A stretch of DNA of 64,000 nt from contig NZ_BDCG01000025.1 in the NCBI RefSeq assembly GCF_001613385.1, forward strand, positions 1-64,000, given 5' to 3'. This DNA is from Nocardia flavorosea NBRC 108225. GTDB taxonomy: Bacteria; Actinomycetota; Actinomycetes; Mycobacteriales; Mycobacteriaceae. The translations under genes and the position numbers were made by a program. This document shows, one piece after another, positions 1 to 6,642 of the stretch (the first letter of the stretch is position 1; each line of letters opens with the position of its first letter). The notes beneath the pieces are model-generated. The model ran no database searches, was not told where the DNA came from, and was given only the letters and a program-made list of their open reading frames with translations.

Positions 1-383
1 TTAGCCACCCGACACCAATGCGGCGCCTGCGGATCATCCCCAAACACGGTCCCCCACGGCACCATCAACTCGTCATCTTCGGCACGCGGAACAACATGCA
101 CATGCAGGTGAAACACGCTCTGTGTCGCAGCCCGCCCCATGCTCGTAATCACGTTCGCCGAATCATGCCGGCCAGCAGCATATTGGGCGGCCCGGCGCAT
201 GGTCGCGGCCGTGACCTTCGGGTCCTCGGTGAAGTCGGCGACATGCAGCTTCGGGATCACCAGGACGTGGCCGTCGACTACTGGGCCGAGCGGGACGATA
301 GCGAGGGCGTCGGACCACTCGTCGACGATCGTGGCCGGCGCTTCGCCTCGGTTGATCTTGCAGAACACACAATCAGGGTTCAT
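1..383 (-). CDS. HIT-family nucleotide hydrolase/transferase (3' end cut by window)
   Basis: Reading leftward from ATG at 383, the protein opens MNPDCVFCKI (a CxxC knuckle typical of HIT proteins) and carries the histidine-triad motif FHLHVHVVPR near residue 95. HIT enzymes hydrolyse or transfer nucleotide phosphoramidates and dinucleotides; the phage role is unknown. No in-frame stop occurs before base 1, so the C-terminus lies outside the window. The start overlaps the preceding stop (TGATG), so it is translationally coupled to the 383-610 gene. Family assignment is confident; substrate is not known. Confidence 0.85.
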   Translation of the reverse strand, partial: MNPDCVFCKINRGEAPATIVDEWSDALAIVPLGPVVDGHVLVIPKLHVADFTEDPKVTAATMRRAAQYAAGRHDSANVITSMGRAATQSVFHLHVHVVPRAEDDELMVPWGTVFGDDPQAPHWCRVA

Positions 384-610
384 CAGTCTGTCTCCACACT
401 CTCGTTTGTTTCTGTTCCGATCGGCTGCGACATGTCAGCCATCACCGCCCACGCAGACCAGCCCATCACCATGTCGGCCGCCATCTCGCCGGCCAACTCC
501 CGATCACTCTCGAACGGCGGGATACCGAGCAGGATGTCCGCGAACCCCGAAAGAGTGGACGCGATGATCCCAGTAAGTCGATCCACCTCAGCCGACAACA
601 GGACGTTCAC
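383..610 (-). CDS. Small conserved-type phage protein, unknown function
   Basis: 75 aa from a GTG start that overlaps the upstream stop by 4 nt (GTGA); its own TGA overlaps the ATG of the HIT gene. The protein is acidic with a Met/Ala-rich central segment (GEMAADMVMGWSAWAVMADM), probably helical. No domain recognised. Tight coupling on both sides is the main support. Confidence 0.65.
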   Translation of the reverse strand: MNVLLSAEVDRLTGIIASTLSGFADILLGIPPFESDRELAGEMAADMVMGWSAWAVMADMSQPIGTETNESVETD

Positions 611-1107
611 GCCGCGGCCTCAGCTCTCAGTTCTGCCAGTTTCTCCCGGCACGCAGCCTCAACCCGGTCACGGCCGACACCCCACACGACCACCGCGCAA
701 TGATTCGGCACCTCAGACGGGCCCACCTCACGTACGGCATCGAATGCTGGAAGATACTGGAACGTACGCCGCATCTCCATCAACTCCGAGAGCGTGTACG
801 GATCCCGACGTTCACGGCGACGATGCACCCGCGACTGCAACACATCCGCCGGCTCCTCCCACACAATCTCCGACGACGACGAGAACGACGGCTCAACCTC
901 CAGCTCGTCCAGCCAGAACGAGCCGCGCGCCGTCCACACCTCCCAACGCTCAGGCAGACCAGACAGCACATCCCACTCGCCTACCTCGTCGGTAGAGCCG
1001 TGGTTGATCAGCCGCGAATACTCCTCAGCCGTCTCCAGGTTGTCGAACACGTGCCGCACCGGTTCCTCGCCGTACCCGAGGTATTCATGCACCAAGTAAA
1101 CCTTCAC
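607..1107 (-). CDS. Hypothetical protein
   Basis: 166 aa, GTG start overlapping the stop of the HTH gene upstream (GTGA). The N-terminus (MKVYLVHEYLGYGEEPVRHV) looks like a small alpha/beta fold; the middle is Glu/Ser-rich and the C-terminal 40 residues are Ala/Arg/Glu-rich and helical. No recognised family. Its place in an unbroken chain of 4-nt overlaps from 2722 to 1 indicates one transcript. Confidence 0.7.
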   Translation of the reverse strand: MKVYLVHEYLGYGEEPVRHVFDNLETAEEYSRLINHGSTDEVGEWDVLSGLPERWEVWTARGSFWLDELEVEPSFSSSSEIVWEEPADVLQSRVHRRRERRDPYTLSELMEMRRTFQYLPAFDAVREVGPSEVPNHCAVVVWGVGRDRVEAACREKLAELRAEAAA

Positions 1108-1367
1108 GCCACCGTCTCCTGCCCGGCCAGCCGCGCGAGATCAGCCCGATACTGCTCCTCGAACCTGAGCCACGCGCGAACTGGGATACCCGTCACACCC
1201 TCTAACCGTTCCGCCCGCGAGAAGGTCACCGCCGCGTACCCGTCCAGCAACTCGTACACCAGGCCAGGGCTGGCCTCTAACAAGTCCGCCATCTGGTCGA
1301 CGTGGTTCTCTTCCATCCACTCCGCCAGGAACTCGCCCGGCGCGACCGCATAGTTCGTTTCAGTCAC
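1104..1367 (-). CDS. XRE/HigA-like helix-turn-helix protein
   Basis: 87 aa. VAPGEFLAEWMEENHVDQMA followed by LLEASPGLVYELLDGYAAV resembles the HTH of HigA/VapI-type antidote proteins (PGEFLxEWMEE...). No toxin gene lies next to it, so a toxin-antitoxin role is not supported; a DNA-binding regulator is the cautious call. GTG start overlaps the preceding stop (GTGA). Confidence 0.7.
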   Translation of the reverse strand: MTETNYAVAPGEFLAEWMEENHVDQMADLLEASPGLVYELLDGYAAVTFSRAERLEGVTGIPVRAWLRFEEQYRADLARLAGQETVA

Positions 1368-1948
1368 GCCGCAGCCTCAAGACTCTTCAACCGCGACACT
1401 TCCCGCTCCAGGAACCAAATCGCTTTGGTCAAATCCTCGATCGGATCACCCTTGACCTTGCCGTCGATCCGAGTCGCCCGGATCACATACTGCGCGGCCT
1501 GAGACCCGCACGCCGACAACCACTGCGTAATATCGATTGCTTCCGCGCCGTTCGGGAAGCAGTAATAATTCGGGTTAATCGGATCCGCACCGGCGCCAGT
1601 CTCGGGCGGCAACTGCCCGCCACCGAACATGCTTGCGCGCCGATAAAATTCGGGCAGACCGTCCATGTTCTTCTCCTGATTCAAGTGCACGGGAATCGTC
1701 GGCAACCTCAACTCGGCCGCGACGATCACCCGATGATGCCCATCCCACATCCGCAAACGACCATCCACGGTGCGCGCGACCTCGATCGGCGCCCGGATCC
1801 CGTGTTCGCGAAGATCAGCCTTCAACGCCTTCATCCGCTCGGGTTCCAGCTCCCACAGGCGGGCGGCCTCATCACTCCAACTCCAGCCGTCACCGGTCTC
1901 GACGTTGTTGATGATGTGCTTGACCGTCCAAAGCTCGATGCCGCTCAC
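1364..1948 (-). CDS. ParB-like N-terminal domain fused to DUF3310 domain
   Basis: GTG start at 1948 chosen because GAGGAG lies about 6 nt upstream and GTGA overlaps the previous stop; a further-upstream start lacks an RBS. About 194 aa. Residues 1-85 look like a ParB/sulfiredoxin-type nuclease domain (LREHGIRAPIEVARTVDGRL, then WDGHHRVIVA). Residues 115-190 match DUF3310 (DPINPNYYCFPNGAEAIDIT, QYVIRA, DLTKAIWFLERE), a phage domain of unknown role. The combination suggests DNA metabolism, but activity is inference. Confidence 0.75.
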   Translation of the reverse strand: MSGIELWTVKHIINNVETGDGWSWSDEAARLWELEPERMKALKADLREHGIRAPIEVARTVDGRLRMWDGHHRVIVAAELRLPTIPVHLNQEKNMDGLPEFYRRASMFGGGQLPPETGAGADPINPNYYCFPNGAEAIDITQWLSACGSQAAQYVIRATRIDGKVKGDPIEDLTKAIWFLEREVSRLKSLEAAA

Positions 1949-2187
1949 TCTGTTCTCCTCGGTTTTGCGAACTGCTCGAACGTCTTGAACACGGCACGCC
2001 TCCACTTCTGCTGCTCCTCATGCCACTCGACATGCCGAACCTGATCCCCCACCACGACGCCGCAGGATGCACACGAATCGGTTTGGAGCAACTGCCGGCG
2101 GATGTGCTCGACACGCGCCTTCTCCGCCGCGACCGCCTGCTGCACGAACTCCGCGGCACCGTCACGCAACGTCTGGTCGTCCCTCAC
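1945..2187 (-). CDS. Small protein with CxxC pair
   Basis: 80 aa from GTG at 2187, overlapping the stop of the membrane-protein gene (GTGA) and ending in the next gene's start. Helical N-terminus (AAEFVQQAVAAEKARVEHIR), then DSCASCGVVVG, a possible metal- or redox-active pair, then a charged tail. The longer open frame upstream was rejected because it runs through the membrane protein encoded in another frame. Confidence 0.6.
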   Translation of the reverse strand: MRDDQTLRDGAAEFVQQAVAAEKARVEHIRRQLLQTDSCASCGVVVGDQVRHVEWHEEQQKWRRAVFKTFEQFAKPRRTE

Positions 2188-2363
2188 AACGTCACCACCA
2201 GCAGCAGCCCGGCCACCGTCAACGCCAACACCAACACGGCCGACATCGACTTCGCCAACAGCCAAAACAAGTCCCGCCACGGCGCAGGGGTCACCAACCC
2301 GAGAACGGCCAGCACACCGATCACGCCCGCCCACGTCAACAACGGCCAGATAGTCGAGTTCAA
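2184..2363 (-). CDS. Small two-helix membrane protein (TTG start)
   Basis: 59 aa. TTG at 2363 overlaps the previous stop (TTGA) and TGA at 2184 overlaps the next GTG. Two hydrophobic helices are visible: around residues 5-22 (WPLLTWAGVIGVLAVLGLV) and 38-58 (SAVLVLALTVAGLLLVVTL), with a short charged link (PAPWRD). Probable inner-membrane protein of unknown role. Confidence 0.65.
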   Translation of the reverse strand: MNSTIWPLLTWAGVIGVLAVLGLVTPAPWRDLFWLLAKSMSAVLVLALTVAGLLLVVTL

Positions 2364-2722
2364 CGGATCGCAGACTTCAGTACGTCGCGGGGCGCCAACA
2401 ACACTCCCGACTTTCCGGCAACATGCACCTCAGCGACCTCGATAAGCTCGCTATCCTGGTCCAGGTAGTCGATCTTCACGTAATCGAACTTCTGCGACGG
2501 CAACACCACAACAACAAGCCCGGACTCGTCGCGATTCACTCCGATCAGCGGCTCAACTGGGCTGAAAGCGGACTCGCCGCCAACGCGCGCGCTGCCGGCC
2601 AGCCATGCCCGACCGCCCTCGTCGTAACCCAGCGCGGACATGGGAGCGAACCCGGACTCGCCGACCTGCATGGTTCGGACGGTCAGGTTCATGTGTTCAC
2701 GGGGAAGGATGGCGTGCTTCAT
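2360..2722 (-). CDS. Hypothetical protein
   Basis: 120 aa, ATG at 2722 preceded by AGGAG. Mostly predicted beta strands and loops; no motif recognised. It lies directly downstream of ssb with a 43-nt gap and starts the run of overlapping genes that ends at the HIT gene. Confidence 0.7.
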   Translation of the reverse strand: MKHAILPREHMNLTVRTMQVGESGFAPMSALGYDEGGRAWLAGSARVGGESAFSPVEPLIGVNRDESGLVVVVLPSQKFDYVKIDYLDQDSELIEVAEVHVAGKSGVLLAPRDVLKSAIR

Positions 2723-2765
2723 TTTGGTTTCTCCTGGTAAATGGGTGGTTTGATGTCAGCGGCGG

Positions 2766-3227
2766 TCAGAACGGCGGCTCATCGTCGGGCGCGCTGCTGG
2801 TGAACGAACCACCCTGCGGGCTACTACCCCACGGATCCTCTGCGGCACGCGAACCACCGCCACCCTTACTGACTTTCGTCACCTTGACGGTCGCGTACTT
2901 CGTCGACACCCCGAACTCGTCGACCTCCAACTCCTGCACGGTCCGCTTCTCCCCCTCACGGGTTTCGAAACTGCGGGACTTCAGCCGGCCAGTCACGATC
3001 ACACGCGTGCCCTTGTCCAGGTTGGATTCCGCGAGTGCTTCAGCGGGTTCGCCCCAAATGTTGCAGCGTTGGAAGAGGGTTTCGCCGTTCTTCCATTCGT
3101 TGGTGTTCTTGTCCAAGTAGCGTGGGGTACTCGCCACCGTGAAGTTGGCTACCGCTTTACCGGCCGGAGTGAATCGGATTTCTACTGGCGCGGTCAGTCC
3201 GCCGATGATTGTCAATGTCGCAGACAT
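2766..3227 (-). CDS. ssb: Single-stranded DNA-binding protein
   Basis: 153 aa from ATG at 3227 (MSATLTIIGG). OB-fold features: AGKAVANFTVAS near residue 24, WKNGETLFQRCNIWG, then GTRVIVTGRLKSRSFE. The Gly/Ser-rich linker ends in the acidic tip DDEPPF, the usual partner-binding tail of bacterial SSB. It should coat ssDNA during replication and recombination. Coding continues 17 codons upstream but MSATLTI is the conserved family N-terminus. A GTCAAACCAC-type repeat lies about 70 nt upstream of the start. Confidence 0.95.
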   Translation of the reverse strand: MSATLTIIGGLTAPVEIRFTPAGKAVANFTVASTPRYLDKNTNEWKNGETLFQRCNIWGEPAEALAESNLDKGTRVIVTGRLKSRSFETREGEKRTVQELEVDEFGVSTKYATVKVTKVSKGGGGSRAAEDPWGSSPQGGSFTSSAPDDEPPF

Positions 3228-3295
3228 AAGCTTGTGTCGCTTTCGGGAATGCCGGACTCCTGAATACCGGCGATACAACTAATTCTCTCGCGCGA

Positions 3296-3310
3296 GTCAA
3301 ACCACGAATT
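3296..3310 (-). repeat. Intergenic 15-bp motif, copy A
   Basis: Plus-strand GTCAAACCACGAATT (read on the gene strand AATTCGTGGTTTGAC). It sits immediately after the stop of the 3310-3675 gene and upstream of ssb. One of seven near-identical intergenic copies in a single orientation. Confidence 0.75.
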
Positions 3311-3675
3311 CAGGCCGCAGAATCATCGTCGACCAAGAACCAATCCCCAACCGTCGACGGCTGCAACGCGAACACCTCAACCCGCGGCGCCTCACCATCC
3401 ACCAAGACCGTCCGCCCACAGAGCGATCCGTCCCCGCTCCTGTCTTGGGGCAGGTCGAACACCTCCCAGGCGCCCCAAATCCGCGTGGTGTTCCCGAAAT
3501 AGTGCACGTCCCTGTACGGTCGCAGACTTATGCACTGCTGAGGCCGGTAGATGATCCTGGGAGGCATCGCGGTGAAGTCGTCGAGGTCGCGGCCTGTCGC
3601 GTCGCCCCATTGGAGTTCGACACGGGACTGTGGGTCGAGGCGCCACCAACGCGGCCGTACTGCAAGGTCAGACAT
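3310..3675 (-). CDS. Hypothetical protein
   Basis: 121 aa from ATG at 3675, overlapping the upstream gene by 8 nt. Rich in Trp/Arg early (RPRWWRLDP) and beta-prone throughout; ends DWFLVDDDSAA. No family recognised. First of three overlapping small genes between ssb and the plus-strand island. Confidence 0.65.
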   Translation of the reverse strand: MSDLAVRPRWWRLDPQSRVELQWGDATGRDLDDFTAMPPRIIYRPQQCISLRPYRDVHYFGNTTRIWGAWEVFDLPQDRSGDGSLCGRTVLVDGEAPRVEVFALQPSTVGDWFLVDDDSAA

Positions 3676-3877
3676 CCCGGTTCGCCTCCCGCACCTGCTT
3701 AACCGCCATCCGCATAGCCCAACGCCACTCATCGGTATCTGAGTACTGGATCAACTCCACCAGATCGTTGCCCGAATGCCGGAATAAGAACACACGCCAC
3801 AACGTGTGCCCGTGTCCGCAATGGAAACTGCATGTACCGCGCGTCAACTGGCGAACGTCCGCCCGGTATTCACTCAT
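3668..3877 (-). CDS. Small Cys/His-containing protein
   Basis: 69 aa (MSEYRADVRQLTRGTCSFHC...). C-x3-C-x-H-x-H (CSFHCGHGH) suggests a small metal site. Starts 8 nt inside the upstream gene. Function unknown. Confidence 0.6.
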   Translation of the reverse strand: MSEYRADVRQLTRGTCSFHCGHGHTLWRVFLFRHSGNDLVELIQYSDTDEWRWAMRMAVKQVREANRDV

Positions 3878-4130
3878 CGCGGGCTTCCTTCTCCAACACC
3901 GCACTCCGCGCAACACCGATCGGAGGCAACTGCTGCGACCAACGACCATCAGGACGCTTAGTCACCGGAAACTCACTGCGCGCCCACTCATACGCCCACA
4001 AAGCACGATCAAGACGGGCAGCAGGAGAATTAGAAATATAACCTTTCGGGTGCGGGTCATCCATCATCAACGCTTCAAGAGCGGCATGGAAACCCGAACG
4101 ATCCACCTGAATAGCGCCGGTTTCGGTCAT
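3870..4130 (-). CDS. Hypothetical protein
   Basis: 86 aa, ATG at 4130 only 20 nt downstream of motif copy B, so there is little room for a leader or RBS; transcription may begin close to the start codon. Helical middle (ARLDRALWAYEWARSEF). No recognised domain. Confidence 0.65.
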   Translation of the reverse strand: MTETGAIQVDRSGFHAALEALMMDDPHPKGYISNSPAARLDRALWAYEWARSEFPVTKRPDGRWSQQLPPIGVARSAVLEKEARDE

Positions 4131-4150
4131 GAATCAATTTTCCCGCCCGA

Positions 4151-4165
4151 GTCAAACCACCAAAA
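4151..4165 (-). repeat. Intergenic 15-bp motif, copy B
   Basis: GTCAAACCACCAAAA on the plus strand; core GTCAAACCAC identical to copies A, E, F and G. Lies 20 nt upstream of the 3870-4130 gene. Confidence 0.65.
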
Positions 4166-4193
4166 TGGGCGCGAAATGGGAAATGGGCGCGCG

Positions 4194-4228
4194 TTAAACA
4201 TTCACCAGCATCGACTAGAATACGTTTT
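4194..4228 (+). promoter_or_regulatory. Candidate plus-strand promoter, leaderless
   Basis: TTAAAC (4194-4199), 16-nt spacer, TAGAAT (4216-4221). The expected start of transcription at about 4228 coincides with the ATG at 4229, so the mRNA would be leaderless, which is common in actinobacteria. No RBS precedes that ATG. Confidence 0.5.
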
Positions 4229-4381
4229 ATGAGCGACCAGCCCCCGTTATGCCAGAAATGCTACGAACAGCCCGCCGGCGAGGGGCGCATGCTCTGCCCC
4301 GACTGCCGGGAACGCATCAGCGGACGCGCGCAGGACCCGTACGGGGCTTGGTTCGAGGAAGCACGGGCCGCGGGCAGCTGA
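4229..4381 (+). CDS. Small zinc-finger-like protein
   Basis: 50 aa on the plus strand. Two CxxC pairs (CQKC and CPDC) form a probable zinc knuckle: MSDQPPLCQKCYEQ ... MLCPDCRERI. Starts at the A of the predicted transcription start. It converges with the minus-strand HTH gene 12 nt further on. Plausible small DNA- or protein-binding regulator; function unknown. Confidence 0.6.
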   Translation: MSDQPPLCQKCYEQPAGEGRMLCPDCRERISGRAQDPYGAWFEEARAAGS

Positions 4382-4392
4382 GCTGGTTTGCG

Positions 4393-4566
4393 TCAGAGTC
4401 TGCCGAGGATGCGGTAGACGGTGTTGCGGCCGAGTCCCATGAGGGTGTGGATTCGGTTGATGGGTACGCCGGCCGCATCGGCTGCGCGGACCAGCTCGTC
4501 GCGTCGTTCGTAGGTGACGCGCCAGGCGTTTAGCTCTGCTTCGGCTTGCTCTGGAGTCCAGGTCAT
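4393..4566 (-). CDS. Small helix-turn-helix protein
   Basis: 57 aa from ATG at 4566. The C-terminal part (AAGVPINRIHTLMGLGRNTV) is a Hin/sigma-type HTH. The start codon lies inside a 16-bp operator-like unit, so the protein probably represses its own transcription and that of the divergent gene at 4680; this is inference. Confidence 0.6.
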   Translation of the reverse strand: MTWTPEQAEAELNAWRVTYERRDELVRAADAAGVPINRIHTLMGLGRNTVYRILGRL

Positions 4567-4644
4567 GCTCCAAATGCTACATGTTCCAATCGGGACAACA
4601 AACCACTTGCATGTATCGTTTGGAGCATGTATCGTTTGGAGCAT
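4565..4644. promoter_or_regulatory. Operator array: 2+2 inverted 16-bp units
   Basis: Left arm: ATGCTCCAAATGCTAC (4565-4580) and degenerate ATGTTCCAATCGGGAC (4581-4596). Right arm, opposite orientation: two identical GTATCGTTTGGAGCAT units (4613-4628, 4629-4644). The arms face each other across 16 nt, between divergent genes, as expected for a cooperative repressor site. Confidence 0.6.
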
Positions 4645-4679
4645 CAGCAGGCACGAAAACTACAGAGAGTGAGAGCAAG

Positions 4680-4916
4680 ATGGACGAGATTGATGCATTC
4701 TTCGCCGAATTCGACGCAGAGCCCACCATCGAGGACATCGTTTGGGAGACCGCTTTCCACCCGATCATCACCCAGGTAATGCGGAACACCCGGGAACACG
4801 AACTCCGGATGGCACAAGAAGCCAACGCTCGCGGCCCCATGTCCCGCCGGGACAAGCGCCGGGGACCGCGCACATTCCGCGCCGAGAACGCTCGGGTCAC
4901 CTACCACCGGCCCTGA
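4680..4916 (+). CDS. Hypothetical protein
   Basis: 78 aa from ATG at 4680 (MDEIDAFFAEFDAEPTIEDI). Acidic N-terminus, basic C-terminus (RRDKRRGPRTFRAENARVTY). Divergent from the small HTH gene across the operator array and followed directly by a strong terminator, so it forms a one-gene plus-strand unit. Not recognised. Confidence 0.6.
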   Translation: MDEIDAFFAEFDAEPTIEDIVWETAFHPIITQVMRNTREHELRMAQEANARGPMSRRDKRRGPRTFRAENARVTYHRP

Positions 4917-4917
4917 A

Positions 4918-4950
4918 ACAGCCACCCGAAAGGGTGGCTGTTTTCGTTTG
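4918..4950 (+). terminator. Rho-independent terminator
   Basis: Stem ACAGCCACCC (4918-4927), loop GAAA, stem GGGTGGCTGT (4932-4941), then a T-rich run (TTTCGTTTGT). It follows the plus-strand gene and separates it from the converging minus operon. Confidence 0.85.
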
Positions 4951-4967
4951 TCTACTCATCCACTCAC

Positions 4968-5462
4968 CTACCCCTGCCTGTACCGGGCACCGCCGACCCC
5001 GAGCGCATCCATCACCCGGTCATGCCACTCGCCGTCATTGGCGTACCCGTCGGCTTCGACCTGCTGCAACACGTCCAGGATCGGCGTGATCACGACAGCA
5101 TTGAACGCGGCATCGTTCGCACGCCGCTGCTCGGCCCGCGCACGCTCCACAGCCTCCAACTCGGCCCACCGGAGCGGCCCATCCAACCAATACCGGTACT
5201 CGTTCTCGTCGTCGATGAACCGCGCACGCGACTCACCGGCCTCAATGACCAGGTACGACCACGACTCATCGGAACAGCAGCCGTCACCGCAGCCAGTCAG
5301 TGTCTCGACTTCCTCCGACAGCCAGATCGGGACGTGCTTGTTGCCGCCGACCCTTCCCCGGATCTCATCCGCCAACACACCGACCGCACGCGCGCAAGGG
5401 TCGACCACATTATTCGCGTACTCGTCCCACTCGCCGTAAGTCGCTACCGTCCGCTCGCTCAT
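4968..5462 (-). CDS. Hypothetical protein
   Basis: 164 aa from ATG at 5462, overlapping the phosphoesterase stop (ATGA). Acidic; two Cys clusters near residues 57-64 (CGDGCCS). Helical C-terminal half (RWAELEAVERARAEQRRAND). Last gene of a minus-strand run before the terminator. No recognised family. Confidence 0.65.
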   Translation of the reverse strand: MSERTVATYGEWDEYANNVVDPCARAVGVLADEIRGRVGGNKHVPIWLSEEVETLTGCGDGCCSDESWSYLVIEAGESRARFIDDENEYRYWLDGPLRWAELEAVERARAEQRRANDAAFNAVVITPILDVLQQVEADGYANDGEWHDRVMDALGVGGARYRQG

Positions 5463-6046
5463 TCGTCCGCTCCCGCCGTGATTCGTTCTTCGACCCACTT
5501 CAACGGCACCGGCGCCAAACCGTGCGCGTCCACGCCCACATGCAGTTCACGGCCACGCTGCTTCACCGAGGAGTGCGTGTGCCCGTGCAGCAGCCAACGC
5601 CCGACGTCCGGGAAACGCCATTCGGGATACCGGATGACCTCGGTGTGATCGCCGCCCTCACCCGCGTACGGGAAATGGCTGAGCAGGACACGCTGCCCCG
5701 CGAACTTCCTGACCGCGGACTGCTGCACCGTCGCGAACACCGTCAACCACTGCGGGAGAGCCTTGTACGCGCCCGAATGCAACGGATGCACATCATCATG
5801 GTTCCCGGCGATCAAATGCTTCACACCGGGCCGGGCCGCAATCCATGCGAGCCCGGCCTCCTCATGCCCCCGCCGGCCGATCACATCCCCGAGCACCCAG
5901 ACTTGATCATCCGGACGCACCACCGCATCCCAACGGCGCGCCAACTCGGCATCATGCGCGTCAGTGTTCTCACCGAAACCGCGCAGGCCAGCAACAAGCT
6001 TGTGTCCGCCCACGTGCAGGTCGCTACAGAACCAGATCCCGGTCAC
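5459..6046 (-). CDS. Calcineurin-like metallophosphoesterase
   Basis: 195 aa from GTG at 6046 (GGAAGGGG about 8 nt upstream; GTGA overlap). Metal-binding motifs in order: SDLHVGG, DDQVWVLGDV, GNHDD, LSHFPY and HGHTHS. These ligate the di-metal centre that hydrolyses phosphoesters. Single-domain, about the usual size of phage members. Substrate unknown; it follows the adenine methyltransferase, suggesting DNA or nucleotide metabolism. Confidence 0.9.
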   Translation of the reverse strand: MTGIWFCSDLHVGGHKLVAGLRGFGENTDAHDAELARRWDAVVRPDDQVWVLGDVIGRRGHEEAGLAWIAARPGVKHLIAGNHDDVHPLHSGAYKALPQWLTVFATVQQSAVRKFAGQRVLLSHFPYAGEGGDHTEVIRYPEWRFPDVGRWLLHGHTHSSVKQRGRELHVGVDAHGLAPVPLKWVEERITAGADE

Positions 6047-6561
6047 GCTGCCCCTTCCGACCCTTTGCCGCAGACTCGTAGAAACGTGCCATCCAACCCG
6101 CATCCAGCGAGCAATTCAGCGTCACGCTCGCCATACGCGACAAGCACGGACGGCGCGCCAGCATTGCCCTGCGCGCGAGCGCCATCCGGCAAATGGAAAT
6201 GCAGCCTGCCATGCAGAAACAACACCGCGGTAGCCCGCCGCCATACCAGATCAACGAACCACCGGGTCTCAGTGCGCGCGAACACCAACGCCGTCCCCTG
6301 CCCATGGTCCGCGAGCTTTCCCAACCACACTGGAAGACCCGTGTACGGCGGGTTCAGAAACACTCGACCCACCCATTCGGCCGACAACCCATCCTCGGGC
6401 GGCGCGATATGCCGACGCGCCGTATCCCACGGCCGCGGATCAGCTGCGCACGGATCGAGATCGAACACACCCAACGCCCCAATGATGCCCGGAGGGGTCA
6501 GCCACACGTTCGACCCCGACCGCGCCGAATGATGTCCACCAATTGCGCGACCTGTTGTCAC
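6043..6561 (-). CDS. Phage N6-adenine DNA methyltransferase (Dam-like)
   Basis: 172 aa from GTG at 6561 (GGAG 7 nt upstream). VWLTPPGIIGALGVFDLDPC gives the SAM-binding start typical of phage Dam proteins, and VFLNPPYTG is the catalytic (D/N)PPY motif. It should transfer methyl groups to adenine N6, probably to protect phage DNA from host restriction. Encoded directly after the C5 methyltransferase, separated by motif copy C and a GC-rich hairpin. Confidence 0.85.
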   Translation of the reverse strand: MTTGRAIGGHHSARSGSNVWLTPPGIIGALGVFDLDPCAADPRPWDTARRHIAPPEDGLSAEWVGRVFLNPPYTGLPVWLGKLADHGQGTALVFARTETRWFVDLVWRRATAVLFLHGRLHFHLPDGARAQGNAGAPSVLVAYGERDAELLAGCGLDGTFLRVCGKGSEGAA

Positions 6562-6601
6562 TCTCTGCTCCAAATCGAATAACCCCCACGAACAGCCTGC
6601 A

Positions 6602-6627
6602 CCCCCGGTCAAACCACAAACCGGGGG
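6602..6627 (-). repeat. Motif copy C inside an 8-bp hairpin
   Basis: GTCAAACCACAAACC (6608-6622) is the third intergenic motif. It is enclosed by the inverted arms CCCCCGGT (6602-6609) and ACCGGGGG (6620-6627). No T-tract follows, so a classic terminator is unlikely. Confidence 0.6.
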
Positions 6628-6642
6628 CAGACACCGAACCAA

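Noticed and set aside
18..995. Long plus-strand open frame over the first kilobase
   Set aside because: It is antisense to the HIT gene and its coupled neighbours, has no RBS and is dominated by Pro/Arg/Thr from GC-rich codons.
1104..1367. Toxin-antitoxin pair based on the HigA-like HTH protein
   Set aside because: No RelE/HigB-like toxin gene lies on either side.
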